The notes beneath the pieces were generated by a model. That model had not been told where the DNA came from. It ran no database searches and was given only the letters and a program-made list of their open reading frames with translations. A DNA stretch of 64,000 nucleotides from Arcticimaribacter sp965277835. Lineage in GTDB: Bacteria > Bacteroidota > Bacteroidia > Flavobacteriales > Flavobacteriaceae. A program made the translations under genes and the position numbers. The stretch lies in the NCBI GenBank assembly GCA_965277835.1, contig OZ255841.1, positions 1,550,001-1,614,000 on the forward strand, read 5' to 3'. Below are positions 7,267 through 16,566 of this stretch, piece after piece. Each line of letters begins with the position of its first letter. Position 1 is the first letter of the stretch.

Positions 7267-7321
7267 CTTGAAGCAAAAATTTATGCTATGGAAGCTAAAG
7301 AGTATATACGTTTTATATTTT

Positions 7322-8908
7322 TTAATTTGTTTTTCCTTTATACTTCCCATTTGGCAATACCGTTGGAAGTTTATAAATAGGATTAGTTAACAATTGATGA
7401 ACTGCTTGGTCTTTCCCTTTCACTAATTCTGGGGTATTAAGTTTCCATTCACCTGCAATCTCTGATGCTCTTTTGGCTTGAGCTCCTAAAATAGATGTTA
7501 AAGACCAGTACATATATTCTGAAACTTGGCATTTATATTCGCACGTTTTATCATTATCAGTGTACCAGGCTTGTGATGGATATGTTGTAGGAATAGTTGT
7601 AAATTGACCTCCTCGGGCTATATCCATAGCATTTGCTATTTCAGAACCCACCACTTCTCCAAAAACTTTGGGGTAAAGATAATTATGTCCCTGTGATGTA
7701 ATTAAATGTAGTACTTCTTCCAATGCAGCATCGAAATCTCCTGTACGCCCATTAGTATGCCATTCTGGATTAGTTTCTGCATTTCCTAAATTTTGCACAT
7801 TTAACCCAATTGAAAGAGGCATTTGAAGGCTTTTAGCATCTGTCTCTTTAGCCCATAATAACATATAAGCTTTTCTTTCAATCAATTTATCAACTAATGG
7901 TATGTTGTCTGGAGTTCCATCTTCGTCATTATCAAGATATTGTGCTAAGACACTTGCCACATGTTCTATATTTATATCGGAGAATGTAGTGCTAGCATAA
8001 AGCGGAATATTAAATACAAGTGCTTTTTTAGTAAATACACCTAACCCCATAACATCATTAGGGTAAGGTTTAAGTATGGTCTTATATGTCCCTGATGTAG
8101 GAGATGTAGGGGTTGTAGGAGATGTAGGGGTTGTAGGAGTTGTAGGAGTCGAAACACTACTTGTCTTTTCAAATAAAGCGGATATATTTAAATTTCTATT
8201 AACGGTTATTTTAATAGGTCCTTTTAATCCTTCGTTTATAACTTGTGCCGTAGAGCTATTTGTCCCCGTAAAATCACCTTCCCAGCCTTTAAAAGTATAA
8301 TCGCCTGATGGAAGAGCAGCAATAACAACTGTAGAGCCTTCTATTATTGATATAGATTGTGATAGTTGTAAAAAAATACCTGTCCCTGTAGTAAATATTA
8401 AATCACCTCCTCCTTCGTTTAGTAAAATAAGTGTCCCTGTTTCTCGCGATATAGCGATGCTACCTGCATTAGCAGGAGATACTGTGCTTGTAATTGTAAA
8501 TCTTTCTCCTGTTATTGTTGCTGTTTCGGAAGGCTCATTTTTTTCAAATAAAGCCGTTATAGTAGTGTTTTTATTAACCGTTATAGTCGATGGATTATTT
8601 GTTCCTGTTAAATCGCCTGCCCAACTTGTAAAACTATAGTCAGAAGAAGCGCTAGCAGTAAGCGTAAGCGAAGAACCCTCTTCAACATTTCCAGAATTAC
8701 CCGAACCATCAAATGCCCCTGAATTAACCTTAAATGAAGTAGATCCACCTGTTGTCGGAGAAGATGTTATTGAAAATGAATATTTCTGTTTAGCTACAGG
8801 CGCAGGAGTTGTAGGGGTTGTCGGTGTTGTTAGGCTATCATCTTTATTAGAGCAGCTTATTATAACAAAACTGCATATAGTAATGCCAAAAAATATTAAA
8901 CCTCTCAT
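7322..8908 (-). CDS. surface lipoprotein with InlB-B/Flg_new-type repeats and an uncharacterised C-terminal domain
   Basis: 528 aa. A lipobox (FVIISC, Cys19) makes it a lipoprotein. A Thr/Pro linker is followed by two bacterial-repeat domains of the Flg_new/InlB-B kind, each ending in xITALFEK or NISALFEK (SYSFTSWAGDLTGTNN..., DYTFKGWEGDFTGTNSS...). A second PTTPTSPTTPTSPT linker separates a C-terminal domain (about 290-528). This contains DNDEDGTPDN, an EF-hand-like loop, and a conserved-looking LEEVLHLITSQGH stretch that could hold metal ligands. Function unknown; extracellular binding or enzyme activity is a guess. The gene lies 40 nt downstream of the polysaccharide dehydratase gene on the same strand. 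Confidence 0.8.
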   Translation of the reverse strand: MRGLIFFGITICSFVIISCSNKDDSLTTPTTPTTPAPVAKQKYSFSITSSPTTGGSTSFKVNSGAFDGSGNSGNVEEGSSLTLTASASSDYSFTSWAGDLTGTNNPSTITVNKNTTITALFEKNEPSETATITGERFTITSTVSPANAGSIAISRETGTLILLNEGGGDLIFTTGTGIFLQLSQSISIIEGSTVVIAALPSGDYTFKGWEGDFTGTNSSTAQVINEGLKGPIKITVNRNLNISALFEKTSSVSTPTTPTTPTSPTTPTSPTSGTYKTILKPYPNDVMGLGVFTKKALVFNIPLYASTTFSDINIEHVASVLAQYLDNDEDGTPDNIPLVDKLIERKAYMLLWAKETDAKSLQMPLSIGLNVQNLGNAETNPEWHTNGRTGDFDAALEEVLHLITSQGHNYLYPKVFGEVVGSEIANAMDIARGGQFTTIPTTYPSQAWYTDNDKTCEYKCQVSEYMYWSLTSILGAQAKRASEIAGEWKLNTPELVKGKDQAVHQLLTNPIYKLPTVLPNGKYKGKTN

Positions 8909-8948
8909 AATTAAAATTTTATGTTTATCTAAATGTATAATTTTTTAA

Positions 8949-10781
8949 TTATACATCCAATAATTCATAAGACGAATTCATTGACTTATACTCTGGGACA
9001 ATTTTTTTCATTTGTTGTACCAAAGCTTCATTAGAGTTTTCTTCTAAAGCGTCTGCTATTAATTGTTCAATCTGCTGTAGCTTGTCCGTGCTAAAAGATT
9101 CCCTATTAGCTATATAAATTAATTCATTATGCGAAACTTTTAAATTCTCTTTATCCGTAAGTAACTCTTCGTATAACTTTTCTCCAGGTCTTAATCCTGA
9201 ATACTCAATTTTAATATCTTGATTTTCTACTAAACCCGAAAGACGAATCATACTAATTGCAAGGTCTTTAATTTTTACAGGTTCACCCATGTCAAAAACA
9301 TAAATTTCTCCACCAACTCCTGCTGCACCAGCCTCGAGTACTAATTGACATGCCTCAGTAATGGTCATAAAAAATCTTGTTATCTCCGGATGAGTTACAG
9401 TAACAGGACCTCCTTTTAAAATCTGCTCTTTAAAGATGGGAACAACCGAACCGTTAGAGCCCAACACGTTACCAAAACGTGTCGTTATTAATTGTGTTTT
9501 AGTGTTTTCAGATTGATGTGCAACATATATTTCTGCAATCCGCTTAGAAGCTCCCATTACATTAGAAGGATTAACCGCTTTATCGGTAGAAATCATTACA
9601 AAATGTGATGCATTATATTTTATAGCAAGATCAACAACGTTTTTAGTCCCCATAACATTATTTAAAATCGCAGCCGATGGAATAGCTTCTGTCATAAAAA
9701 CATGCTTATATGCTGCGGCATGAAATACTATTTCAATAGTATTACTTTTAAAACATTGCTCTATTGAAGTAAAATCTGATACTGAACGTAATAAAAACTT
9801 AAATTTAGTTATATGCTCTCCTTTAATAAGTTCATTTTTTAATTCAAATAGAGGCGTTTCGGCTTGATCTAATAAAATAATTCTATACGGTTTAAATTTT
9901 AATAGTTGTCTAACAATTTCGCTCCCTATTGAACCCGCCGCTCCTGTTACTAAAATTGTTTTATTTTCATATTGCAATGCGTTCTTTTGTATATCTATTT
10001 CAATTGTGTCGCGCCGTAAAAGGTCTTCAATTTTTATTGGTTTTAAATTTCCTATAACCTCTTGATTATTTGTTAGTTTATCAATTGCAGGAACTGTAAA
10101 AATTTTTACGTCTTGCATTTTAAAATATTCGAAAACTTCATTCTTCCTTTTTTGGGATATTTTATCTGTTGTGATGATTACTTGATCTACTTTACGTTTT
10201 TCAAGTGTCTTTTTAAATTCTTCGTTTAGTCGGAATACAGAAATACCCTCTATACTTCTCCCTACTTTAGCTTTGTCATCATCAACAAAAGCAATTACAT
10301 TAACCGAATTACTATCATCAAGCGCACGTTTAGTCATAAGACCATTGACCCCCGCTCCAAATAAAACAATTGTTTTTAACTTTTCTTCTTTTGAAACTCG
10401 AGCATATAATAATCTTATAATAAGACGATAAAGAGATAAAAATGAAAGGCTAAAATAAAAAAGTAATAAAAGATAGTTGTAATGTGCTCGAGTATCGGCT
10501 TTAACATAAACCGCATATAAAATAATAGTGAAAACAAGACCTATTGCTATTTTTCCAATATCAATAAAAGTTGTAAAACGCAAAAGCATTCTATACACTT
10601 TAAATAAAGTAAGGCATATCAACGTAATTATGATAAACACTATTTTATCTTGGAGAGAACGAATAACAATATTTGAGCTATTTAAAAAAAGTAAAACCTC
10701 TATTGCTATAAATACAGATATCGTATCTAATATATAGGCATATTTTTTAGAATAATGATCTTTAAATATTTTTTCAAACAT
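8949..10781 (-). CDS. pglF: membrane-bound UDP-GlcNAc 4,6-dehydratase, PglF/WbpM/CapD family
   Basis: 610 aa. Four N-terminal membrane helices (about 18-36, 46-64, 78-96, 104-122) precede a first Rossmann domain (FGAGVNG, near 143) and the catalytic SDR domain (TGAAGSIGSE, near 281). The motif MISTDKAVNPSNVMGASKR carries the Met/Lys pair that replaces the usual Tyr-x3-Lys in this family. It converts UDP-GlcNAc to the 4-keto-6-deoxy sugar, first step to bacillosamine, QuiNAc or FucNAc. The adjacent aminotransferase, acetyltransferase and phosphoglycosyltransferase in order support a PglF role. The symbol is by pathway context. Confidence 0.92.
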   Translation of the reverse strand: MFEKIFKDHYSKKYAYILDTISVFIAIEVLLFLNSSNIVIRSLQDKIVFIIITLICLTLFKVYRMLLRFTTFIDIGKIAIGLVFTIILYAVYVKADTRAHYNYLLLLFYFSLSFLSLYRLIIRLLYARVSKEEKLKTIVLFGAGVNGLMTKRALDDSNSVNVIAFVDDDKAKVGRSIEGISVFRLNEEFKKTLEKRKVDQVIITTDKISQKRKNEVFEYFKMQDVKIFTVPAIDKLTNNQEVIGNLKPIKIEDLLRRDTIEIDIQKNALQYENKTILVTGAAGSIGSEIVRQLLKFKPYRIILLDQAETPLFELKNELIKGEHITKFKFLLRSVSDFTSIEQCFKSNTIEIVFHAAAYKHVFMTEAIPSAAILNNVMGTKNVVDLAIKYNASHFVMISTDKAVNPSNVMGASKRIAEIYVAHQSENTKTQLITTRFGNVLGSNGSVVPIFKEQILKGGPVTVTHPEITRFFMTITEACQLVLEAGAAGVGGEIYVFDMGEPVKIKDLAISMIRLSGLVENQDIKIEYSGLRPGEKLYEELLTDKENLKVSHNELIYIANRESFSTDKLQQIEQLIADALEENSNEALVQQMKKIVPEYKSMNSSYELLDV

Positions 10782-10791
10782 ATAAATGCTT

Positions 10792-11934
10792 TTATATTCT
10801 ATTGTCTAAATAATTTTGAATGCTCAATTTAATTCTTTCTTTTTCAGGGTCAGATAAATTACTCCCCGAAGGCAAGCATAGTCCTTTCTGAAAAAGTTTT
10901 TCTGAAACGTTTCCTCCAAAATAGGATTGCTTTTTATATAAAGGTTGTAAGTGCATAGGCTTCCATAAAGGGCGACTTTCTATATTATCTCTTTCTAAAT
11001 GAATTCTCAAAGATTCTGAAGTATATCTCCCATTTTTATTTTCATCTATTAAAATACAACTCAACCATCGGTTAGAGTAAAATCCTTCTGGTTCTTTTAG
11101 CATTGTTATTTCTTCATGTTTTTTAAATAAATTTATATAAAAATTATGATTGCTTCTCCGTAAAATAATATGTTCATTTAATACTTTTAGTTGACCTACT
11201 CCAATAGCAGCGGCAATATTAGACATACGATAATTATATCCTATGGTTGTGTGTTGATAATGTGGTGTATCATCTTTAGCTTGAGTAGCTAAAAATTTTG
11301 CTTTTTTTATTGCTGCCTCATCGTTTGACAAAAGAGCTCCGCCTCCTGAGGTTGTTATAATTTTATTCCCATTGAAACTTAAAATACCGAAAGACCCAAA
11401 AGAACCGCAAGCTTGCCCATCAATATTAGAGCCTAATGCTTCAGCTGCATCCTCAATTATTTGTACTTCATATCGCTTAGAAATTTCATGAATCTCATGC
11501 ATTTTTGCGGGCATCCCATATAAATGTACAACTATTATCGCTTTTGGTTTTTTTCCAATTTTTATATAATGCTTAATTGCAGTTTCCAATGCTTCAGGAC
11601 ACATATTCCATGTATCTTCCTCTGAATCTATAAAAACGGGTATAGCTTGTTGATATAAAATAGGATTTGAAGAACCAATAAAAGTAAATGACTGGCAAAG
11701 CACTATATCATCTTTCTCTATTTTTAACAACCGTAATGCCAGATGAATAGCAGCAGTTCCCGATTGAACAACAGCCGTATGATTTATTCCTATATATTGA
11801 GAAAGTTCTTTTTCAAATTGATTTACAAAAGGTCCTACAGGAGAAATCCAATTTGAGGCAAATGCCTCTTGAACATTTAAAAGCTCTTCTGTTCCCATAT
11901 GGGGAGGTGATAACCATATTTTAGATTCTTTCAT
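10792..11934 (-). CDS. pglE: PLP-dependent sugar aminotransferase, DegT/DnrJ/EryC1 family (PglE-like)
   Basis: 380 aa with the family layout: PHMGTEELLNVQEAF, QSGTAAIHLALRLL, IIEDAAEALGS, and SFNGNKIITTSGGGALLS with the PLP-binding lysine. It would aminate UDP-4-keto-6-deoxy-GlcNAc at C4. It overlaps the acetyltransferase gene by 4 bp (ATGA) and precedes the dehydratase by 10 nt, so the genes are coupled. A role on another 4-keto sugar cannot be excluded. Confidence 0.88.
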   Translation of the reverse strand: MKESKIWLSPPHMGTEELLNVQEAFASNWISPVGPFVNQFEKELSQYIGINHTAVVQSGTAAIHLALRLLKIEKDDIVLCQSFTFIGSSNPILYQQAIPVFIDSEEDTWNMCPEALETAIKHYIKIGKKPKAIIVVHLYGMPAKMHEIHEISKRYEVQIIEDAAEALGSNIDGQACGSFGSFGILSFNGNKIITTSGGGALLSNDEAAIKKAKFLATQAKDDTPHYQHTTIGYNYRMSNIAAAIGVGQLKVLNEHIILRRSNHNFYINLFKKHEEITMLKEPEGFYSNRWLSCILIDENKNGRYTSESLRIHLERDNIESRPLWKPMHLQPLYKKQSYFGGNVSEKLFQKGLCLPSGSNLSDPEKERIKLSIQNYLDNRI

Positions 11935-12545
11935 TGACGTTTAATTATTCTCCCTGGGTTTCCAACTACAGTTGTATTATCCGGAATATTTGATAAAATA
12001 ACACTTCCTGCTCCAATTATTACATTTGAACCTATCTTAATTTTTGGTATAATCGTGGTTCCTGCTCCTATAAAAGTTCCTTTACCAACTTCCACACCAC
12101 CACACAAAGTAACTCCTGGTGCTACATGAACAAAATTATCTATAAAACAATCGTGATCAATACTGCTTGACGTATTTATTATACAATGCCTACCTATTGA
12201 TGTACCTCTCATAATCACTGCTAAGTGCATAATTACTGTCCCTTTACCGATATTTGTTAAACTATCTACTTGACTGCTTGGATGTATTGCTAATCCAAAA
12301 TCATGTGTAACCGATTTCTCTAAGTTTTCTCTTATTTTATTGTCTCCAATAGTAATTATTAACTTATGATTAGGGAATTTAGAAGAATCATAATCTCCTA
12401 GTATAGGTAGTTTTTTGTTAAGATTCTTTTTTGAAATATCTGAATCAAAAATTCCATCCATAGGCATCTTTTGGGCTTCAAGGATACTTGAAATAACTCG
12501 AGCATGACCACCTGCTCCAAAAAGAATATATTTAGTTGTTCCCAT
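11931..12545 (-). CDS. pglD: sugar O/N-acetyltransferase, PglD/NeuD family
   Basis: 204 aa. An N-terminal Rossmann-like part (KYILFGAGGHARVISSILEA) is followed by left-handed beta-helix hexapeptide repeats (about 95-200: GKGTVIMHLAVIMRGTSIG, VGKGTFIGAGTTIIPKIKIG). SSSIDHDC contains the His pair used for catalysis in PglD. It would acetylate the C4 amino group with acetyl-CoA to give UDP-di-N-acetylbacillosamine. Overlaps both neighbours by a few bases. Confidence 0.9.
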   Translation of the reverse strand: MGTTKYILFGAGGHARVISSILEAQKMPMDGIFDSDISKKNLNKKLPILGDYDSSKFPNHKLIITIGDNKIRENLEKSVTHDFGLAIHPSSQVDSLTNIGKGTVIMHLAVIMRGTSIGRHCIINTSSSIDHDCFIDNFVHVAPGVTLCGGVEVGKGTFIGAGTTIIPKIKIGSNVIIGAGSVILSNIPDNTTVVGNPGRIIKRQ

Positions 12546-13182
12546 TAAACTTCTCCATAGTTATATTATTAGTAGAATTTATTTGCTTAGCTCCAAAAAC
12601 TTTTCCTATTGTTTTAAAAATAATTTTAATGTCTGTTCTAAAATTTTGGTGTTCCACATACCAAATATCAAATTCAAATTTTTCTTTCCAACTAATTGCA
12701 TTACGTCCATTAACTTGTGCCCAGCCTGTAATCCCAGGTTTTACAGAATGTCGTTTCTTTTGGTTTTGATTATATAAAGGTAAGTATTCTATTAATAAAG
12801 GACGAGGTCCTACAAAACTCATGTCTCCTTTTATGACATTAAATATTTGTGGAAGTTCGTCAATTGAAAATTTACGTATCCACCGACCTACAGATGTAAT
12901 TCTTTTACTATCGCTAAGTAAATTCCCTTGACTGTCTAAATCATCTGTCATTGTCTTGAGTTTATATATATTAAATAGTCGTTCTCTTAACCCAGGTCTT
13001 TTCTGAACAAATAACGGAAACTGTTTAAGTTCTATTGCTAATACAATAATGCATATAATTAAAATAGGAGCAAAAACTAAAAGCAAAAGAAAAGCAAAAG
13101 AAAAATCTAAAAAATATTTTAACGTCTTGTAATACAAGTGTATTTTTTTTGTAAAGATAATATTTTGACAATTATTAACCAC
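12532..13182 (-). CDS. pglC: initiating phosphoglycosyltransferase (bacterial sugar transferase, PglC-like)
   Basis: 216 aa with one N-terminal membrane segment (about 25-47) and the compact catalytic domain of the monotopic family: KLKTMTDDLD, RKFSIDELPQIFNVIKGDMSFVGPRPL with the catalytic Asp-Glu, and GITGWAQVNGRN. It transfers a sugar phosphate from a UDP-sugar to undecaprenyl phosphate, starting glycan assembly. Size fits small PglC-type enzymes rather than the larger WbaP/WcaJ. Next to PglD/E/F-like genes, the sugar is probably a diNAcBac-type sugar. It is the first gene of its minus-strand unit, overlapping the next by 14 bp. Confidence 0.92.
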   Translation of the reverse strand: MVNNCQNIIFTKKIHLYYKTLKYFLDFSFAFLLLLVFAPILIICIIVLAIELKQFPLFVQKRPGLRERLFNIYKLKTMTDDLDSQGNLLSDSKRITSVGRWIRKFSIDELPQIFNVIKGDMSFVGPRPLLIEYLPLYNQNQKKRHSVKPGITGWAQVNGRNAISWKEKFEFDIWYVEHQNFRTDIKIIFKTIGKVFGAKQINSTNNITMEKFNGNN

Positions 13183-13250
13183 TATATAAAAATTTACCTT
13201 ACTGATAAAAATAGTTTGAGCTTTTACTATCTTGTTGCCAATAATTTTAA

Positions 13251-14171
13251 ATGGAAAAGAAGCTAAAAATAGGTGTTACTGGAGCATCAGGTTTTATAGG
13301 TAAACTCCTAGTGAATAAACTTATTGCATCGGATTATAACGTTTATGTTTTAACTAGAGACCCTTCCAAAATAAATCCTTCTTCGAAACTTCATATTATA
13401 AAAGGAGACCTTATAAACTTTGATAAAGCAATAGCAATACAAAATTTTATAAATAATATTGATGTACTTTATCACATAGCAGGCGAGCTTAAAAATGAAC
13501 AAACAATGCAGCGTATCAATGTAGATGCTACTTCGTTTTTAGCTAAAATGTGTGCTCAAAATAATATACATCTAGTTTTTCTTTCTAGTATTGGGATTTT
13601 TGATTTCCAAAATGACATTAATATTACTGAAAAGAGCATACCAAACCCTCGGAATAATTACGAGATTTCAAAGTTTAATGCTGAAAATAATATTAAGCGT
13701 ATCAAGAACTTAAATTATACAATAATTCGTCCTTCAATTGTTCTTGGTTTAGGAATGAAGAGTTCTATTATCAAATTATTAAGCCGTTTAAACTCTTTAC
13801 CTTTTAAAATTGCTTTTAAAAAAGATATTATTGCTAATTTCATTTTAATCGAAGATTTATTAAAATTATTAATCGTAGTTAAAAATAATAATGCTTGCTT
13901 TAAACAAGAGTTTAACTTTTCTAATGATATTCCTTTGATTTCTTTTATAAATCTTTTAAATAGTAAAACGAAGAGAATTATAATTCCTTCTAGCTTATTT
14001 CTTTTAGGATTACGTTTACTTTTTAAAATAAGGTTATTGCCTATTTCAAAAGAAGGTGTCCTCTTTTTTAACAATCGTACTCAAATAGATATACAAAAAG
14101 TAAAAACAAAGCTTAAAATTAAACCTGAAAATGATTATTCCAAGTTTTTAAAAAAATATTTAGGTGAATAG
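13251..14171 (+). CDS. NAD-dependent sugar epimerase/dehydratase (extended SDR)
   Basis: 306 aa with TGASGFIGKLL at the N-terminus, LSSIGIFDF and the active-site Tyr-x3-Lys in NNYEISKFNAE (near residue 138-142). Members of this group epimerise or reduce nucleotide sugars, often acting on 4-keto intermediates made by WbpM/PglF-type enzymes. The precise reaction cannot be read from sequence. It overlaps the following glycosyltransferase and is divergent from the pglC-like gene. Confidence 0.82.
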   Translation: MEKKLKIGVTGASGFIGKLLVNKLIASDYNVYVLTRDPSKINPSSKLHIIKGDLINFDKAIAIQNFINNIDVLYHIAGELKNEQTMQRINVDATSFLAKMCAQNNIHLVFLSSIGIFDFQNDINITEKSIPNPRNNYEISKFNAENNIKRIKNLNYTIIRPSIVLGLGMKSSIIKLLSRLNSLPFKIAFKKDIIANFILIEDLLKLLIVVKNNNACFKQEFNFSNDIPLISFINLLNSKTKRIIIPSSLFLLGLRLLFKIRLLPISKEGVLFFNNRTQIDIQKVKTKLKIKPENDYSKFLKKYLGE

Positions 14172-15303
14172 TGTGAAAAAAAAAATATGCTTTATTGTTT
14201 CAAGTCCAGAAACAGCAAAAGCTTTTCTTAAATACCCTATTAAGGCATTAGCTAAAAACTATACTATTTATTTAGTAGCTAATGCTTCGGGTAATATTCT
14301 ACTAGACTTAGAGCTTCCTTTAATAAAAGTTCATTCTATTCGTATTGAAAGAAATATCCGTCCATACCATGATTTGAAAGCTCTTTGGAGGTTGATTTTA
14401 TTTTTTAAAAACAATCGTTTTGATTTTATTCATAGCGTTTCTCCTAAGGCGGGTTTATTAGCAATGTGTTCAGGCTATTTTACAAGGACTCCTATTCGAA
14501 TCCATACTTTTACAGGGCAAGTTTGGTATACCAAAAAGGGTGTTTTTAGATTTTTACTTAAAACTATTGACCGTTTAATTGTTCGTTTTTCTACAAATAT
14601 TTTAGTAGATGGGGAATCACAAAAAGAATTTTTAATAGAGCAAAATATAATCAAAAACCATCGGGCTAATGTTTTGGGAAAAGGATCTATTTGTGGTATA
14701 AATACTGATATCTATGCTCCTGATATTCAAAAGCAATTAAATTTTAGAAAAGAACATTCTATTCTTGAAGGCGAGATAGTTCTAATGTTTTTAGGAAGGT
14801 TAAATTCAGATAAAGGAGTACCTGACTTACTAATGGCTTTTAAAAAACTTAAAATTCAATTTCCTAATGTAAAACTTTATTTGATTGGTCCTGATGAAGA
14901 AAAAATAGAAGCAACATTTATCAAAGAAAATCGCCTTCCAAAAGATGTTTTTTTTAAAGGATATATTTCCAACCCAAAAGAATTACTTCAAGGAGCAGAT
15001 ATTTTTTGCTTACCGAGTTATAGAGAAGGCTTTGGTATGTCTGTTATTGAAGCCTCTGCTTTGGAAAAAGCTGTTATTTGTAGTAACACTTATGGGTTAC
15101 GCGACACTGTTGTTGAAAATATAACAGGATTAAAACACAACGTAGCCGATATAGATGATCTATTTATAAAATTAAAAGTATTAGTTGAAGACCCTCAAAA
15201 AATCAAACAAATGGGTAAAGCGGGACGGATTTATGTAAAAGAAAATTTTGAGCAAACAAAAATTATTGATGCGTGGGAAAAATTTTATCGAAATTTTACT
15301 TAA
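14164..15303 (+). CDS. glycosyltransferase family 4
   Basis: 379 aa GT-B retaining enzyme: N-terminal acceptor domain with HSVSPKAGLLAMCSG and HTFTGQVW, C-terminal donor domain (MFLGRLNSDKGVPDLLMAF, EGFGMSVIEASALEKAV with the E-x7-E pair). It probably adds the second sugar to the lipid-linked sugar made by PglC, similar in place to PglA. The start is GTG 14164, overlapping the stop of the previous gene by 8 bp; another GTG lies at 14173. Its stop codon abuts that of the convergent dehydrogenase with no spacer. Confidence 0.9.
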   Translation: MNSVKKKICFIVSSPETAKAFLKYPIKALAKNYTIYLVANASGNILLDLELPLIKVHSIRIERNIRPYHDLKALWRLILFFKNNRFDFIHSVSPKAGLLAMCSGYFTRTPIRIHTFTGQVWYTKKGVFRFLLKTIDRLIVRFSTNILVDGESQKEFLIEQNIIKNHRANVLGKGSICGINTDIYAPDIQKQLNFRKEHSILEGEIVLMFLGRLNSDKGVPDLLMAFKKLKIQFPNVKLYLIGPDEEKIEATFIKENRLPKDVFFKGYISNPKELLQGADIFCLPSYREGFGMSVIEASALEKAVICSNTYGLRDTVVENITGLKHNVADIDDLFIKLKVLVEDPQKIKQMGKAGRIYVKENFEQTKIIDAWEKFYRNFT

Positions 15304-16566
15304 TTAAAAATAATGAATAAAAGGAGCGGGCGAGAAAAACTGTTTAATATCATAAACAAACCCTTTCTCTGTCAAATAATCTTTTGGGTTCAATGATTTA
15401 AATATATCATGTGATACTGCTAGAATAATAAAATCATAAGAACTGTTTTTATCTAATTCTTCTATCAAATTTAACTCTTTAGGTAACGATTTTTTTTCAA
15501 TATATGGATCAAATATTGATACTTTAGCTCCTTTTTCAAAAAGTAACTGAGCTAATGCTATTGATTTTGAATTACGTAAATCAGATACATTTTCTTTAAA
15601 ACTAGCCCCTAAAATAAGTGCTTTTGAAACTTCTATTTGCTTATTTTGCTCCTTTAAAAGATTAATAATACGATCAACAATAAAGCAAGGGACACGTTCA
15701 TTTACTTCTCGGGCAGATAACAGTAAGTTTGGTGTATACCCTACCAGTTTTGACTTATGAGCAAGATAATAAGGGTCTATTCCTATACAATGACCTCCTA
15801 CTAGTCCTGGTTTATACATTTGAAAATTCCATTTTGTTGATGCTGCTTTTAATACTTCTTCAGTATCTATGCCCATTTTGCTAAACATCATTGCCAATTC
15901 ATTGACAAAAGCTATATTTACATCTCTTTGTGTGTTTTCAATAACTTTTGCCGCCTCAGCAACTTTTATAGATGGAGCACAATAAATTTCAGCAGTTATA
16001 ATTGATGAATATAAAGATTCTATATCTTTCAATATTGCAGGGTCAGACGCTGAAACAATTTTAGGTATACTTTTAAATGTATAATGATTATCACCAACAT
16101 TAATACGCTCTGGACTATAACCAACATAAAAATCTTTATTTAACTCAAATTGCGAGGTTTCTTCTAATATAGGAATACAAATTTCTTCTGTTGCACCAGG
16201 ATATACTGTGGATTCATAAACAATAATATCTCCTTTTGAAAGTTGGCTAGCAACCTTTCTTGATGCATTTTCTAAAAAGCTAAAATCGGGTTTGTTTTTA
16301 AAATTAACCGGTGTAGGAACAGTGATAATATAAACTGAACAATCATTTAATTCTTCAATATTACCTGTTACTTTAAACGTATTATTAAACGCATCTTCAA
16401 GTGTTTCCTTGTTTAGCTGACCTCCTGAGTCAACGTTTTGTGAAATTGATGAAAGACGGTCAGTGTCAATGTCGTAACCAATGACCGAATATTTATCATT
16501 AAACGCTATTGCCAGTGGTAAACCAACATATCCTAAACCAATGATTCCTATTTTATGCTGCTTCAT
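15304..16566 (-). CDS. UDP-N-acetylhexosamine 6-dehydrogenase (TviB/WbpA-type)
   Basis: 420 aa with GLGYVGLPLAIAF (NAD), the central helix domain (KVIENTQRDVNIAFVNELA) and the catalytic Cys in GGHCIGIDPYYLA. It oxidises C6 of UDP-GlcNAc or UDP-GalNAc to the uronic acid. It resembles TviB of Vi antigen synthesis more than Ugd, which is present separately at 51194. It overlaps the upstream GT2 gene by 4 bp. Confidence 0.92.
   Translation of the reverse strand: MKQHKIGIIGLGYVGLPLAIAFNDKYSVIGYDIDTDRLSSISQNVDSGGQLNKETLEDAFNNTFKVTGNIEELNDCSVYIITVPTPVNFKNKPDFSFLENASRKVASQLSKGDIIVYESTVYPGATEEICIPILEETSQFELNKDFYVGYSPERINVGDNHYTFKSIPKIVSASDPAILKDIESLYSSIITAEIYCAPSIKVAEAAKVIENTQRDVNIAFVNELAMMFSKMGIDTEEVLKAASTKWNFQMYKPGLVGGHCIGIDPYYLAHKSKLVGYTPNLLLSAREVNERVPCFIVDRIINLLKEQNKQIEVSKALILGASFKENVSDLRNSKSIALAQLLFEKGAKVSIFDPYIEKKSLPKELNLIEELDKNSSYDFIILAVSHDIFKSLNPKDYLTEKGFVYDIKQFFSPAPFIHYF

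Noticed and set aside
8076..8639. Plus-strand ORFs rich in Val/Gly (74 and 60 codons)
   Set aside because: Antisense images of the Pro/Thr linkers and repeats of the lipoprotein.
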